This document shows positions 46,919 to 55,647 of a stretch of 64,000 bases of DNA, in pieces. This DNA comes from Pseudoduganella dura (GTDB lineage: Bacteria > Pseudomonadota > Gammaproteobacteria > Burkholderiales > Burkholderiaceae_D): the NCBI RefSeq assembly GCF_009727155.1, contig NZ_WNWM01000002.1:992001-1056000 (forward strand). Direction: 5' to 3'. Position 1 is the stretch's first letter; every line of letters starts with the position of its first letter. The position numbers and the translations under genes are program-made. The notes beneath the pieces are model-generated. The model did no database searches. It was not told where the DNA came from and saw only the letters and a list, made by a program, of their open reading frames with translations.

Positions 46919-47476
46919 ATGCCCACCACCCAAAAACAGAAAATGCTCGCCGGCGAGCTGTACACCGCGGCCGATGCCGAACTGCAGGCCGACCTGGCCG
47001 CGGCGCGCGACTGGATGGATGAATACAACTTCACGCGCGGGCTCGGCCCGGCCGAACTGAACGCGTTGCTGAAAAAGCGCCTCGGCGCCGTCGGCGAAGA
47101 GTCGTTCATCCGCCCGCCGTTCCACGTCGATTACGGCTTCAACATCCGCCTGGGCCGCGGCGTATTCCTGAACTTCAACTGCGTGATCCTGGACGTCGTG
47201 CAGGTCGATATCGGCGACGGCACACAGATCGGCCCCGGCGTGCAGATCCTCACGGCGGACCATCCCCGCGACCCGGAAGTGCGCGCGCAAGGCCTCGAAT
47301 TCGGCCGCCCGATCAGCATCGGCAAGAACGTGTGGATCGGTGCCGGCGCGCTGATCATGCCAGGAGTGACGATCGGCGACGGTGCGCTGGTCGGCGCCGG
47401 CAGCGTGGTCACCCGCGACGTGCCGGCCGGCATGACGGTAGTGGGCAATCCGGCGCGGCCGCGGCCCGCGAAGTAA
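46919..47476 (+). CDS. Sugar O-acetyltransferase (maltose/galactoside acetyltransferase type)
   Basis: The 185-residue protein belongs to the LacA/Maa/NodL group of hexapeptide-repeat acetyltransferases. The N-terminal KMLAGELYTAADAELQADL is the Mac domain. Then comes FHVDYGFNIRLGRGVFLNFN, and the left-handed beta-helix with IGPGVQILTADHP, whose His is the catalytic base. The acetyl-CoA-binding end is GAGSVVTRDVPAG. It moves acetyl from acetyl-CoA to a sugar hydroxyl, possibly for detoxification or envelope modification. It stands alone, about 110 bases after the hydrolase gene. Confidence 0.92.
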   Translation: MPTTQKQKMLAGELYTAADAELQADLAAARDWMDEYNFTRGLGPAELNALLKKRLGAVGEESFIRPPFHVDYGFNIRLGRGVFLNFNCVILDVVQVDIGDGTQIGPGVQILTADHPRDPEVRAQGLEFGRPISIGKNVWIGAGALIMPGVTIGDGALVGAGSVVTRDVPAGMTVVGNPARPRPAK

Positions 47477-47623
47477 GCGCAAGGAGCCGGCGCCAGCGCC
47501 GCTCATTGCCGGGTTTCGTGCAACCTGGAACCGTAAAACGACGTTTCGTCGCAATTGCCGGCGACGCCGCCGGTGGCGCATCTAGAATCGCATCACCACA
47601 TAACACTAAAAAAGGTTCCTGCC

Positions 47624-48268
47624 ATGTCACGCGCTCTTCCGCTCTGCACCCTGCTGTACTCGCTGCTCTGCTCCACGTTTGCCGTGACGTCGGCATACGG
47701 CGCCGAAGATGCGCGGCAACTGGCCGCTTTCCGCGCCATCAACGTGCATGGGCCGATCAACATCGAAGTGCGTGCCGGCCAGGCCCAGTCGGTGAAGGTG
47801 ATCGGCCGGCCGGAGTTCATCGGCAAGGTGATCACCAGCGTGAAGGCCGACGAGCTGCGCATCGATTACGCGGAGAAAAACAATGTGTCGCTGAAGGATG
47901 GCGACAGGATCGTGGTCACCGTGCCGTCGCTGGTCAAGTGCATCGTCGAGGGCGCCGGGCAGGTGGTCATCGACAACGTGAAGGAAGAGCGGCTCGACCT
48001 GCAGTTCGAGGGCGCCGGCCGGCTCGAAGCCAAGGGCAGCGCGAAATGGCTGCGGCTGAAGGCGCGCGGTGTCGGCGAAGTCACCACGCAATACCTGAAG
48101 GCCGAGCGGGCCGACGTCAACTTCGAAGGCATCGGCGACGTGAAGGTGCATGCCAGCCAGACGCTGAACGCCGTGGTGCGCGGCATGGGCAGCCTGACCT
48201 ACTTCGGGCGGCCGAAGACACTGAACAAATCGGTCTCCGGCATCGGCGACGTCGAGGCAGGTGACTAA
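47624..48268 (+). CDS. Secreted GIN-domain (DUF2807) protein
   Basis: The 214-residue product has a signal peptide ending near AYGAEDA. The rest is a GIN/DUF2807 right-handed beta-helix domain, seen as repeating short strands such as FEGAGRLEAKGSAKWLRL and NFEGIGDVKVHASQ. Such domains are found in head-GIN proteins on cell surfaces or in the periplasm and are likely binding modules; no enzyme activity is known. The ATG at 47624 has AAGG upstream. A second GIN-domain gene is at 62703-63482, but the two differ in length and repeat content. Confidence 0.85.
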   Translation: MSRALPLCTLLYSLLCSTFAVTSAYGAEDARQLAAFRAINVHGPINIEVRAGQAQSVKVIGRPEFIGKVITSVKADELRIDYAEKNNVSLKDGDRIVVTVPSLVKCIVEGAGQVVIDNVKEERLDLQFEGAGRLEAKGSAKWLRLKARGVGEVTTQYLKAERADVNFEGIGDVKVHASQTLNAVVRGMGSLTYFGRPKTLNKSVSGIGDVEAGD

Positions 48269-48315
48269 CACTCCGGCAGTGCCCGGCGTCGGAAGCGCCG
48301 GCGCAATAGCTGGCG

Positions 48316-48993
48316 TCAGGACACTTTGGCCGCCAGCTTCGCATGCCGAAGAACCCCGTTGCGCTCGAAGCCCAGCGCCTCGTACAGCGCGATGGCCCGC
48401 TCGTTTCGCGCCCCCACGTGCAGCATCGGCGTCACGCCCTGCCGCTGCATGCCGTGCACGATGCACCGCACCAGCAGCCTTGCATGGCCCCGGCCCGTGT
48501 ACTCCGGGTGCGTGCAGACGGCGCTCACTTCGCGCAGCTCGCCGAAGTCCATCCGCTCGCCCGACAGCGCGACGAGTCTGCCCGCATCGCGAATGCCGGC
48601 ATAACGGCCCATCGTGCCGGTACGCGGCCGGAAGTAGCCGGGAAACGCAATCGATGTCAGCTCCAGCATCCCCGGATCGAGCGCATCGAGTTCGACGACG
48701 CCTTCCGCGGCGGGCTGTGGCACGCTCCCGCCCGTGTGGACCATCTGCAGCACGCTGGACAGTTCTGTCATTTGCCAGCCGTCCGGCACGGCCGGGATCG
48801 CGCCGACGAAATACACGTCCTCGCCCAGTTGCTCCAGATCGTTCGCCGGTACCGGCATGCCGTGCTCCGGTACCGCGCAGAACGGCGCCAGATCGGGCCC
48901 GTAGCGCCGCATGCCGCCCAGCGTTTGCGCCAGGTGGCGATGGCCGCTGTCCAGTGCCGCCCAGACCGGATTGGCCAACCCTTCCCTCACCAT
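48316..48993 (-). CDS. GNAT-family N-acetyltransferase
   Basis: The 225-residue protein has an intact GNAT domain in its C-terminal half. The acetyl-CoA loop is [17 protein letters not shown], followed by [20 protein letters not shown], the usual motif B. The N-terminal half (about 100 residues) is a divergent GNAT-like half, as seen in the FR47-type group. The acceptor substrate is unknown. AAAGGAGAG lies before the ATG. It is convergent with the GIN-domain gene. Confidence 0.9.
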   Translation of the reverse strand: MVREGLANPVWAALDSGHRHLAQTLGGMRRYGPDLAPFCAVPEHGMPVPANDLEQLGEDVYFVGAIPAVPDGWQMTELSSVLQMVHTGGSVPQPAAEGVVELDALDPGMLELTSIAFPGYFRPRTGTMGRYAGIRDAGRLVALSGERMDFGELREVSAVCTHPEYTGRGHARLLVRCIVHGMQRQGVTPMLHVGARNERAIALYEALGFERNGVLRHAKLAAKVS

Positions 48994-49056
48994 TTCACTC
49001 TCCTTTCCGATGCATCCGATCCGCTATACTGCCCGTTTTTTCGCGAAGAATCCACG

Positions 49057-49395
49057 ATGAGCGCCCTGCCACCCTGCCCGCAATGCAATTCCGAATTCAC
49101 GTACCAGGACGGCGCCAACCTCGTCTGCCCCGAGTGCGCGCATGAATGGCCGGCCGCCGGCGAGGCGTCCGCCGAAACCGCACGGGTGTACCGCGACGCG
49201 TCCGGCAATATCCTGCAGGATGGCGATACCGTCACCGTCATCAAGGACCTGAAACCGAAGGGTTCCGGCGGCGTGATCAAGCAGGGCACGAAGGTGAAGA
49301 ACATCCGCCTCGTCGACAGCGATCACGACATCGACTGCAAGATCGACGGCTTCGGCGCGATGAGCCTGAAAACGGAATTCGTGCGCAAGGTGTGA
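49057..49395 (+). CDS. yjdM: Zinc-ribbon PhnA/YjdM family protein
   Basis: The 112-residue protein has an N-terminal zinc ribbon with CPQC (Cys7, Cys10) and CPEC (Cys24, Cys27). The PhnA C-terminal domain follows ([18 protein letters not shown] and [10 protein letters not shown]). The family was linked to alkylphosphonate use by an old gene name, but YjdM itself is not needed for that, and its role is uncertain. Length and sequence are typical. No neighbouring phosphonate genes are present, which argues against a phosphonate role here. Confidence 0.93.
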   Translation: MSALPPCPQCNSEFTYQDGANLVCPECAHEWPAAGEASAETARVYRDASGNILQDGDTVTVIKDLKPKGSGGVIKQGTKVKNIRLVDSDHDIDCKIDGFGAMSLKTEFVRKV

Positions 49396-49477
49396 CCCGG
49401 CGGCGGGCCCGGCGAAAACGATTGCAACAAAAATAATACGTGCCTACAATCGCCGAGGTCCCACTACCGAGGCATGT

Positions 49478-50488
49478 ATGGCATTCACCGCACCGATCCG
49501 CCCGGCTACCCGCGCCGCTACCAACGCCGCTACCCACGCCGCTATCCGTCTCACTGCCCGCGTTACCGCCCGCATTGCGGCCCTGGCCGCCGCGCTGCTG
49601 GCACTGCATGGGGGCGCCGCCTTCGCCGCCACCTGCGGCAAGGCGCCGGCCGGTGAACTGACCGCGCAGCGGATCGCCGCCGCGGCGCCCACCCGCACCG
49701 GGCCGCAGCTGTACGAAGGCCCGGTCTGGATCGGCGATGCGCTGTATTTCTCGGACTTCGGCCACGCGGGCGATTTCCCGTCGCGCATCCGCAAGCTCGC
49801 CGCCGACGGCACCGTCAGTACCTTCCTCGATGATAGCGGCAGCAACGGCCTGGCCGTCGATGCGCAGGGCAACCTGGTCGCCGCCACGCACAAGTACAAG
49901 TCGCTGTCGCGCTATGCGATTGCCGGCGGTGCGCGCACCGCCGGCGCCGGAAGCTACAACGGCAACGTCTTCAACTCGCCCAACGATATCGCCATCGCCG
50001 CGGACGGCACGCTGTACTTCACCGACCCCGATTACCAGAAGGCGGCGGCGCCCGGCGGCCAGCCCGTGACCGGCATCTACCGCGTGGGTACCGACGGCAA
50101 GGTGACATTGGTGGACGGGACACGGCGCAACCCGAACGGCATCGCACTGTCGCCCGACGGCAGCCTGCTGTACGTGAATGCCAGCGATGGCGAGGTGCGT
50201 GCCTATCCCATCCGTGATGGCGTGCCCGGCGCCGGCAATACCTTCATCAAGGGCATCGACGGCGGCGACGGCATGACGCTCGACTGCCATGGCAACCTGT
50301 ACGTGACCGAACACGGCGCGAAGCGCGTCCGGGTCTTCTCGCCGCAGGGCAAGGAGCTGGCCACGATCCGGGTCGATGCCAACGTGACCAACGCGGCGTT
50401 CGGCGGTGCCGATGGCCGCACCCTCTTCATCACCGGCGACCGCGCCCTGTGGCGCATCGCGCTCGACGTGAGCGGCCAGCCGTACTGA
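49478..50488 (+). CDS. Secreted SMP-30/gluconolactonase-like beta-propeller protein
   Basis: The 336-residue protein has an unusual N-terminus of about 30 residues made of A/T/R units (TRAATNAATHAAIRL) before a signal-like hydrophobic segment ending AAFAATC. The rest is a six-bladed propeller of the SMP-30/gluconolactonase/LRE type. YEGPVWIGDALYFSDF, NSPNDIAIAADGTLYFTD and RRNPNGIALSPDGSLLYV supply the expected Glu, Asn and Asp metal/lactone ligands. It probably hydrolyses a sugar lactone in the periplasm. The ATG at 49478 follows GAGG; the true start could be further inside. Confidence 0.85.
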   Translation: MAFTAPIRPATRAATNAATHAAIRLTARVTARIAALAAALLALHGGAAFAATCGKAPAGELTAQRIAAAAPTRTGPQLYEGPVWIGDALYFSDFGHAGDFPSRIRKLAADGTVSTFLDDSGSNGLAVDAQGNLVAATHKYKSLSRYAIAGGARTAGAGSYNGNVFNSPNDIAIAADGTLYFTDPDYQKAAAPGGQPVTGIYRVGTDGKVTLVDGTRRNPNGIALSPDGSLLYVNASDGEVRAYPIRDGVPGAGNTFIKGIDGGDGMTLDCHGNLYVTEHGAKRVRVFSPQGKELATIRVDANVTNAAFGGADGRTLFITGDRALWRIALDVSGQPY

Positions 50489-50549
50489 AGGCCCGCCGCG
50501 GCCGCGGCGGACAGAAGTGTGTAGTCATCCACTCCCGAAGGAGATCTGC

Positions 50550-51641
50550 ATGCGTAAAACAAGCATCCTGTTCGCGGCACTGTTCATTCACGGCGCGGCC
50601 ATGGCCGAGGCGGGCTTCGGCGAACGCCGCGTGGAACACAGCCTGGCTGCCGACATCACCCCCGCCGGCGTCATCGCCGGGGAAATCCGCAACGAAGACG
50701 GCCGGCGCCGCGCGGTGCTCTACCGCGCCGGCCAGGTCACCGAGCTCGGCACGCTGGGCGGCACCGACAGCTATGCGGCGGCCATCAACGCCGCAGGCAC
50801 CGTGACCGGCGGCGCGCTCGATGGCAGCGGCCGCTGGCGTGCGTTCCGCTGGCAGCAGGATGGCATGCGCGATCTCGGCACGCTGGGCGGTTCCAGCAGC
50901 CTGGGCATCGCGATCAACGCGGCGGGCCACATTGCCGGCTATGCCGATATCGAGGATGGCAGCTACCATGCGTTCGCGCATGACGGCACGCGGATGACGG
51001 ACCTGGGCACCTTCGGCGGCAGGAACAGCTATGCCGCCGGCATCAACAACAGCGGCACCGTCGTCGGCGCCGCGCAGCTCGAAAACGGCTACCGGCATGC
51101 GTTCGCATGGACATCCGGCGAGGGCATGCGCGACCTCGGCACGCTGGGCGGCCGGGTCAGCGCCGCCACCGCCATCAACGACAGCGGCATGATCGTGGGC
51201 GCATCGGAAACCGCGGACCGCCGCTGGCACGCCTTCCTGCACGATGGCCGCAGGATGATCGACCTGGGTGCCCTGATCGCCAACGGCAACAGCTACGCGA
51301 CCGGCATCAATGCCGCCGGCGACGTGGTCGGCACGGTCCGCATGCGCGACCATGCCCCGCTCACCTTCGTCTACAAGGATGGGCAGATGCGTATCCATCC
51401 CAACCGGGGCAGCCTGTACGAGACTGGCAAGATCACCGACGACGGCAAGCTGGTCGGCGCCCACTACACCGGCCACCGCTACCAGGCATTCACGATGCCG
51501 TCGACGATCGACCTGTCGTACAAGGCCAGGCCGTCGGACCATGCGCTGCTCGTGCTGCTGGCGGCGCTAGTGTTCTGGTGCCTGCGGAAGGGTTACGTGC
51601 ACTGGCGCTACGGTTTACTCGGCAAGCCGACGATTTACTGA
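50550..51641 (+). CDS. HAF-repeat protein with C-terminal membrane anchor
   Basis: The 363-residue product has a signal peptide (MRKTSILFAALFIHGAAMAE) and five repeats of about 47 residues. Each holds DLGTLGG, then A-I-N-x-x-G and V-V-G, as in HAF repeats of extracellular proteins. Near the C-terminus, ALLVLLAALVFWCLRKGYVHW is a membrane helix followed by basic residues, so the protein should be held in the inner membrane with the repeats outside. There is no PEP-CTERM motif. AAGGAG precedes the ATG at 50550. An Lgt paralogue gene follows 13 bases later, suggesting a functional pair. Function unknown. Confidence 0.82.
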   Translation: MRKTSILFAALFIHGAAMAEAGFGERRVEHSLAADITPAGVIAGEIRNEDGRRRAVLYRAGQVTELGTLGGTDSYAAAINAAGTVTGGALDGSGRWRAFRWQQDGMRDLGTLGGSSSLGIAINAAGHIAGYADIEDGSYHAFAHDGTRMTDLGTFGGRNSYAAGINNSGTVVGAAQLENGYRHAFAWTSGEGMRDLGTLGGRVSAATAINDSGMIVGASETADRRWHAFLHDGRRMIDLGALIANGNSYATGINAAGDVVGTVRMRDHAPLTFVYKDGQMRIHPNRGSLYETGKITDDGKLVGAHYTGHRYQAFTMPSTIDLSYKARPSDHALLVLLAALVFWCLRKGYVHWRYGLLGKPTIY

Positions 51642-51654
51642 AAAGGGAAACTGC

Positions 51655-52566
51655 ATGGCATATCCGTATCTGGGCGACATCATCAAGGCATTGACCGGCA
51701 TCGACCTGCCGTTGCCGATACCGGTCTTCGGCCTTTCCGTCGTGCTGGCCATGTTCGTGGCGGGCGCCGTTCTCCGGCGCGAGCTGGCCAGGCTGCATGC
51801 TTCGGGCGAACTCGGTTACGCGCAGCTGCGCTACAGGACCGCGCGCGGCGAGCGGGCACGCCGCCCGGTCGCCCCGGCCGACGTGGTCTCCGATCTCACG
51901 CTGGTTACCCTGGCGGCGGGCATCGTGGGGGCCCGGGTGTTCCATATCCTCGAGCACACCGACGGGTTCCTGGCCGATCCCGCGGCGATGATCTTCACCC
52001 GCTCGGGCCTGAGCATCTTCGGCGGCCTGATCTTCGGCACGCTGGCGGGTCTGGTCTGCGTACGGCGCTGGCAACTGCCGGCGCCGGCCGTGCTGGACGC
52101 CGCCGCGCCCGCCCTGATGCTCGGCTATGCGCTGGGCCGGATCGGCTGCCAGTTGTCCGGCGACGGCGACTGGGGCATCGCCGCCGACATGGCCCTCAAG
52201 CCGGACTGGCTGCCCGCCTGGCTGTGGGCGCAGACGTACGAGAACAATATCGTCGGCGAAGTGATCGCCCTGCCCGGCGTCTATCCCACGCCGCTGTACG
52301 AGGCGGCGATGTGCATCGCGCTGTTCGGGGTGCTGTGGGCGCTGCGCCGGCACGGCTTCCAGAAGGGCTGGCTGTTCGCGGTCTACCTGGTGTGCGCAGG
52401 CATCGAGCGGCTGCTGATCGAGCAGATCCGCCACAACCCGGTGCTCGACTTCGGCGTGTTCCGCTGCACGCAGGCCGAAGTCATCGCGGTGCTGCTGATC
52501 CTGTGCGGGCTGGCCGCCACGGCACTGCTGGCGCGGCGGCAGCCGGCCCGGCGGATGCGGGTCTAG
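51655..52566 (+). CDS. Prolipoprotein diacylglyceryl transferase (Lgt) family paralogue, altered active site
   Basis: The 303-residue membrane protein has about seven hydrophobic segments and an Lgt-type layout. Compared with E. coli Lgt as I recall it, SFHGG is here SIFGG, so the conserved His is Phe122. GRIGNF is GRIGCQ, so Arg162 is kept but the conserved Asn is Cys165. The later R..xE pair (ERLLIEQIR) is kept. It is thus unlikely to be the essential lipoprotein enzyme and may act on another lipid or protein. It is coupled to the HAF-repeat gene (13-base gap) with AAAGGG upstream. Its stop codon runs into a 12-bp tandem repeat. Confidence 0.82.
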   Translation: MAYPYLGDIIKALTGIDLPLPIPVFGLSVVLAMFVAGAVLRRELARLHASGELGYAQLRYRTARGERARRPVAPADVVSDLTLVTLAAGIVGARVFHILEHTDGFLADPAAMIFTRSGLSIFGGLIFGTLAGLVCVRRWQLPAPAVLDAAAPALMLGYALGRIGCQLSGDGDWGIAADMALKPDWLPAWLWAQTYENNIVGEVIALPGVYPTPLYEAAMCIALFGVLWALRRHGFQKGWLFAVYLVCAGIERLLIEQIRHNPVLDFGVFRCTQAEVIAVLLILCGLAATALLARRQPARRMRV

Positions 52567-52618
52567 TATCGGGTCTGGTATCGGGTCTGGTATCGGGTCT
52601 GGTATCGGGTCTGGTATC
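52566..52618. repeat. 12-bp tandem repeat, 4.4 copies
   Basis: GTATCGGGTCTG starts at 52566 and repeats perfectly at 52578, 52590 and 52602, then breaks off after GTATC at 52618. It begins on the last base of the Lgt-paralogue stop codon and ends just before the siderophore-receptor stop codon, so it fills the whole gap between the two convergent genes. Copy number is likely to vary by slippage. Confidence 0.9.
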
Positions 52619-52626
52619 CTGACTTG

Positions 52627-54759
52627 CTAGAAATCGGCGACCATCTTCAGCATCACGGTGCGCGGATTGCCGACCGGGACCCAGGTGGCGTTCGCGGCGC
52701 CGGCGAAGTATTCCCTGTCGAACAGGTTCTTCACGTTCAGCTGCACGCGCCAGCCGCGCCGTTCCAGCGACACGCTGGCATCGGCCACCGTGTACGCCGG
52801 CACCACGTACGGCGAACTGGTGGACGTTTTTTCGCCCACGTACCGGAACCCGAAGCCCGCTCCCCAGCCCCGCAGCGCGCCGGTGAAGCGGTAGTTCGCC
52901 AGCAGGTTCGCCGTCCTGCGCGGCACGCCGGAAAGCTTCTGCCCCACGGTCGCGGCCTGCGATCCGGCCGCCTCGGTGATCACCGCGTCCAGGAACGACA
53001 CGGCGCCGGACAACTGCCAGCCGTTCTTCAGGTCGGCCGCCACTTCCGCCTCGTAGCCACGGGTGCGCTGCTCGCCGATCGCCACCTGGAAGCCGGGATT
53101 GACGTCGTCCGTCTGCGCCAGGTTGCGGCGCTCCAGGTCGTAATACGCCACGCTGGCGCTGAGCCGCCGGTCGTCGGACAGAAACTTGGCGCCGATCTCG
53201 CCCTGCCTGCCCTCTTCCGGCTCGATCGGGCTGCCGTCCGCCGTGATGCCGGTCTGCGGCAGGAACGACGTGGCATAGCTGACGTACGGCGCGATGTTCG
53301 GCGTGACCTTGTACACCGCGCCGACGTGGCCGGTGTTGGCCGAGCTGTCCACGTCCGACCGGGCTGCCGTCGGCACGTTGACGGTCTTCAGCCTGGCGCG
53401 ATCGTGGCGCAACGACAGGCTTACGCCGAGCCGGTCCGACACGTCGACATGGTCGCGCAGGTACAGCCCGTTCTGCGCCAGCGTGGTATCGACGATCGAC
53501 GTGACCGCGCACGCCGTGACCTGCCGGCCCGTTACCGGGTTGTGGATGTTCTGGGCGGCGATCGCGCAGCGCCGCGAGTCGCGGTAGAGCTGGTCGTGCA
53601 TCGCATCGAAGCCCGCCATCACGTGATGGGCCAGGCCGCCCCACCCGAACGTGCGCGCCAGGCTGGTGTCGAGCCCGTCCGAACGCCCGTTGAAATCCTG
53701 GCTCAGCACATTGCGGTTGAAATTGCCGGCGGCCGTCAGCGCGCCGCTGGTATTCGCCAGCTGGCCGGTCAGTTCCATGTCGGTATGGCGGTACGTCTGG
53801 TTCAGCGTCCAGCCGCTGTCGAAGCGGTGGGCCAGCGTGTAGCCGACCGTCTTCTGTTCGGCGTCGTACGGCGCAACCGTGGTGTCGCCGGTGAAGAAGC
53901 TGTGCGGCACCAGCGCGTCCGCGCCGGTCAGCGAGGTGGCCGCCACCGGCAGGCCCTGCTGCCGCACGTACTGCCGCCCGTTGATCGACGCCAGGATCGT
54001 GAAATCGGTGCGGATGCCCAGGTCCAGCGAAAGCGACGGCGCCAGGTAGCGGGTCTTGAACCACACATTGTCGGTCGGGTCGTCCGAATTCATCGCCATG
54101 CCGGCCACGCGCAGCGCGGCCTTGCCGTTCTCCGAGGCGATCGGGCGGCCGATGTCGAACGTGCCCTGGCGGTAGCCGTAGGTGCCCACGGTCAGCCCGA
54201 GCTGTGTAAAAGCTTCAGGGCGCGGGCGCTTGCTGACGATGTTGACGGTGCCGCCCGGCGTGACCTGGCCGAAGTACACCGAGGCGGGGCCCTTCACCAC
54301 TTCGACGCGCTCGGCGCCGAACACTTCCTGGGCGATCCAGTTGGCCTGCCCGATGCGCAGGCCATCGAGGACCATCGTGTCCGAAGCGCTCTGGCCGCGG
54401 ATGATGAAGTCGTCCCAGCCGCGGCGGCCCAGCGTACCGGAGGTCACGCCGGCCACGGTTTCGATGGCCTCGTCCAGCGTGGTGGCCTGGCGCGCATCGA
54501 TCAGCGCGCGCGTCACGACGGAGATGGACTGCGGCGTTTCCTGCAGCGATTTATCGGACCTGGTGGTGGACACGGACTGCGTGGCGAAGCCTTCGCGGCT
54601 GGCGCCGACTTCGACGACGGGCAGCACGGCCTGCCCTTCCACGCCCGCCGGCGTATCGGGTACCGCCGCGGCGCATGCCGGCCCGACGACAGCGAGGGAA
54701 ACAATGGCCAGGCGGACGGCGCCGGCGCAAGGACGGAGGTGACTGCTGAACTGAAACAT
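52627..54759 (-). CDS. TonB-dependent siderophore receptor
   Basis: The 710-residue outer-membrane protein has a signal peptide ending near ACAAAV. The plug shows the siderophore-receptor signatures: SLQETPQSISVVTRALID, the RGQSASDTMVLDGLR block, and VEVVKGPASVYFGQVTPGG. The barrel ends in F (MLKMVADF). It should import a ferric siderophore with TonB energy. I use the ATG at 54759, preceded by GGGA; a TTG at 54774 is in frame but lies against the operator. A perfect Fur box lies 17 bases upstream. No siderophore biosynthesis gene is nearby, so uptake of a foreign siderophore is possible. Confidence 0.93.
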   Translation of the reverse strand: MFQFSSHLRPCAGAVRLAIVSLAVVGPACAAAVPDTPAGVEGQAVLPVVEVGASREGFATQSVSTTRSDKSLQETPQSISVVTRALIDARQATTLDEAIETVAGVTSGTLGRRGWDDFIIRGQSASDTMVLDGLRIGQANWIAQEVFGAERVEVVKGPASVYFGQVTPGGTVNIVSKRPRPEAFTQLGLTVGTYGYRQGTFDIGRPIASENGKAALRVAGMAMNSDDPTDNVWFKTRYLAPSLSLDLGIRTDFTILASINGRQYVRQQGLPVAATSLTGADALVPHSFFTGDTTVAPYDAEQKTVGYTLAHRFDSGWTLNQTYRHTDMELTGQLANTSGALTAAGNFNRNVLSQDFNGRSDGLDTSLARTFGWGGLAHHVMAGFDAMHDQLYRDSRRCAIAAQNIHNPVTGRQVTACAVTSIVDTTLAQNGLYLRDHVDVSDRLGVSLSLRHDRARLKTVNVPTAARSDVDSSANTGHVGAVYKVTPNIAPYVSYATSFLPQTGITADGSPIEPEEGRQGEIGAKFLSDDRRLSASVAYYDLERRNLAQTDDVNPGFQVAIGEQRTRGYEAEVAADLKNGWQLSGAVSFLDAVITEAAGSQAATVGQKLSGVPRRTANLLANYRFTGALRGWGAGFGFRYVGEKTSTSSPYVVPAYTVADASVSLERRGWRVQLNVKNLFDREYFAGAANATWVPVGNPRTVMLKMVADF

Positions 54760-54776
54760 GAAATCCCGCAACAAAT

Positions 54777-54795
54777 GATAATGATTCTCATTATC
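54777..54795. promoter_or_regulatory. Fur box
   Basis: GATAATGATTCTCATTATC is a 19-bp sequence with perfect 9-bp inverted arms and differs from the classical Fur consensus only at its centre. It lies 18-36 bases upstream of the siderophore-receptor start codon, where Fur binding would block transcription under iron-replete conditions. Confidence 0.93.
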
Positions 54796-54853
54796 GTTGA
54801 TTGCGGGGTTTCAGGTCCAGTTATTTCCCTGGATCATTGCATGTGATACGCGG

Positions 54854-55558
54854 TCAACGTGGTTGCGCCAGGCCCGCCAGCGCCGGCACCACCTCGTGCA
54901 GGCTGGCCACTTCGAAGGTGGGAACGGCGGCCGAATCGTTGGCCAGCCGGCCGGGATTGAACCAGCCGCTTTCGATGCCGTAGCGGTTCGCACCGAGGAT
55001 GTCGGCATCGAGCCGGTCGCCGATGATGATCGCCTCGTGCCGCGCGAAGGCGCGCGCCAGCTTGCCTGCGTGTTCGAAGAAGCGCACATCGGGCTTGGCG
55101 AACCCGCACGCCTCGGACGTGCACACGAACGAAATGTGGCCGGCCAGGCCCGAGCTGGCGATGCGCAGCTGCTGGATCTGCTCGGCGCCGTTGGTGACGA
55201 TGCCCACTTCGCCCACGTCGGCCAATGCCTCGCACAGCTGTTCGGCGCCGTCGACCAGCACCACGGTATCGGCCAGCGACTCCACGAACAGGCGGCTGGC
55301 CGCCTCGGGATCGAGGTCGAGGCCGTTCGCCGCGAATGTCTGGCGGAACCGGTCCACCTTCAGGAACTCCTTCGAGACGGTGCCCGCCTCGAAGTTGCGC
55401 CATAGCGCGGTGTTGATGACCTGGTATTGGCCGAACAATCCGGCGAGCTCGCCGGAGAAGCCCAGCGCACCCAGCGTGCGGACGAACGACAGGTGTTCGG
55501 ACGCCTTGAAGTCGAGCAGCGTATCGTCGAGGTCGAACAGGAACAGCCGGTGTTTCAT
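54854..55558 (-). CDS. yjjG: HAD-family phosphatase, YjjG type
   Basis: The 234-residue cytoplasmic enzyme is a HAD-superfamily hydrolase. Motif I is FDLDDTLLDF with the nucleophile Asp9 and general acid Asp11; motif II is GIVTNG; the lysine lies in FAKPDVRFF and motif IV in IIIGDRLDADILGA. It matches YjjG, a nucleotidase acting on non-canonical pyrimidine nucleotides such as dUMP-type products, which keeps the pool clean. The ATG at 55558 is placed just before the first beta strand; longer in-frame starts have no support. No strong ribosome-binding site is seen. Confidence 0.9.
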   Translation of the reverse strand: MKHRLFLFDLDDTLLDFKASEHLSFVRTLGALGFSGELAGLFGQYQVINTALWRNFEAGTVSKEFLKVDRFRQTFAANGLDLDPEAASRLFVESLADTVVLVDGAEQLCEALADVGEVGIVTNGAEQIQQLRIASSGLAGHISFVCTSEACGFAKPDVRFFEHAGKLARAFARHEAIIIGDRLDADILGANRYGIESGWFNPGRLANDSAAVPTFEVASLHEVVPALAGLAQPR

Positions 55559-55647
55559 GATGATCGTGAGCGTTGCAGGATGTTGCATCCTAGCACGCAT
55601 CGGCCGCGACGGTCATCACGCCCGGCCATGTCCGTGGCCGGGCAGCA

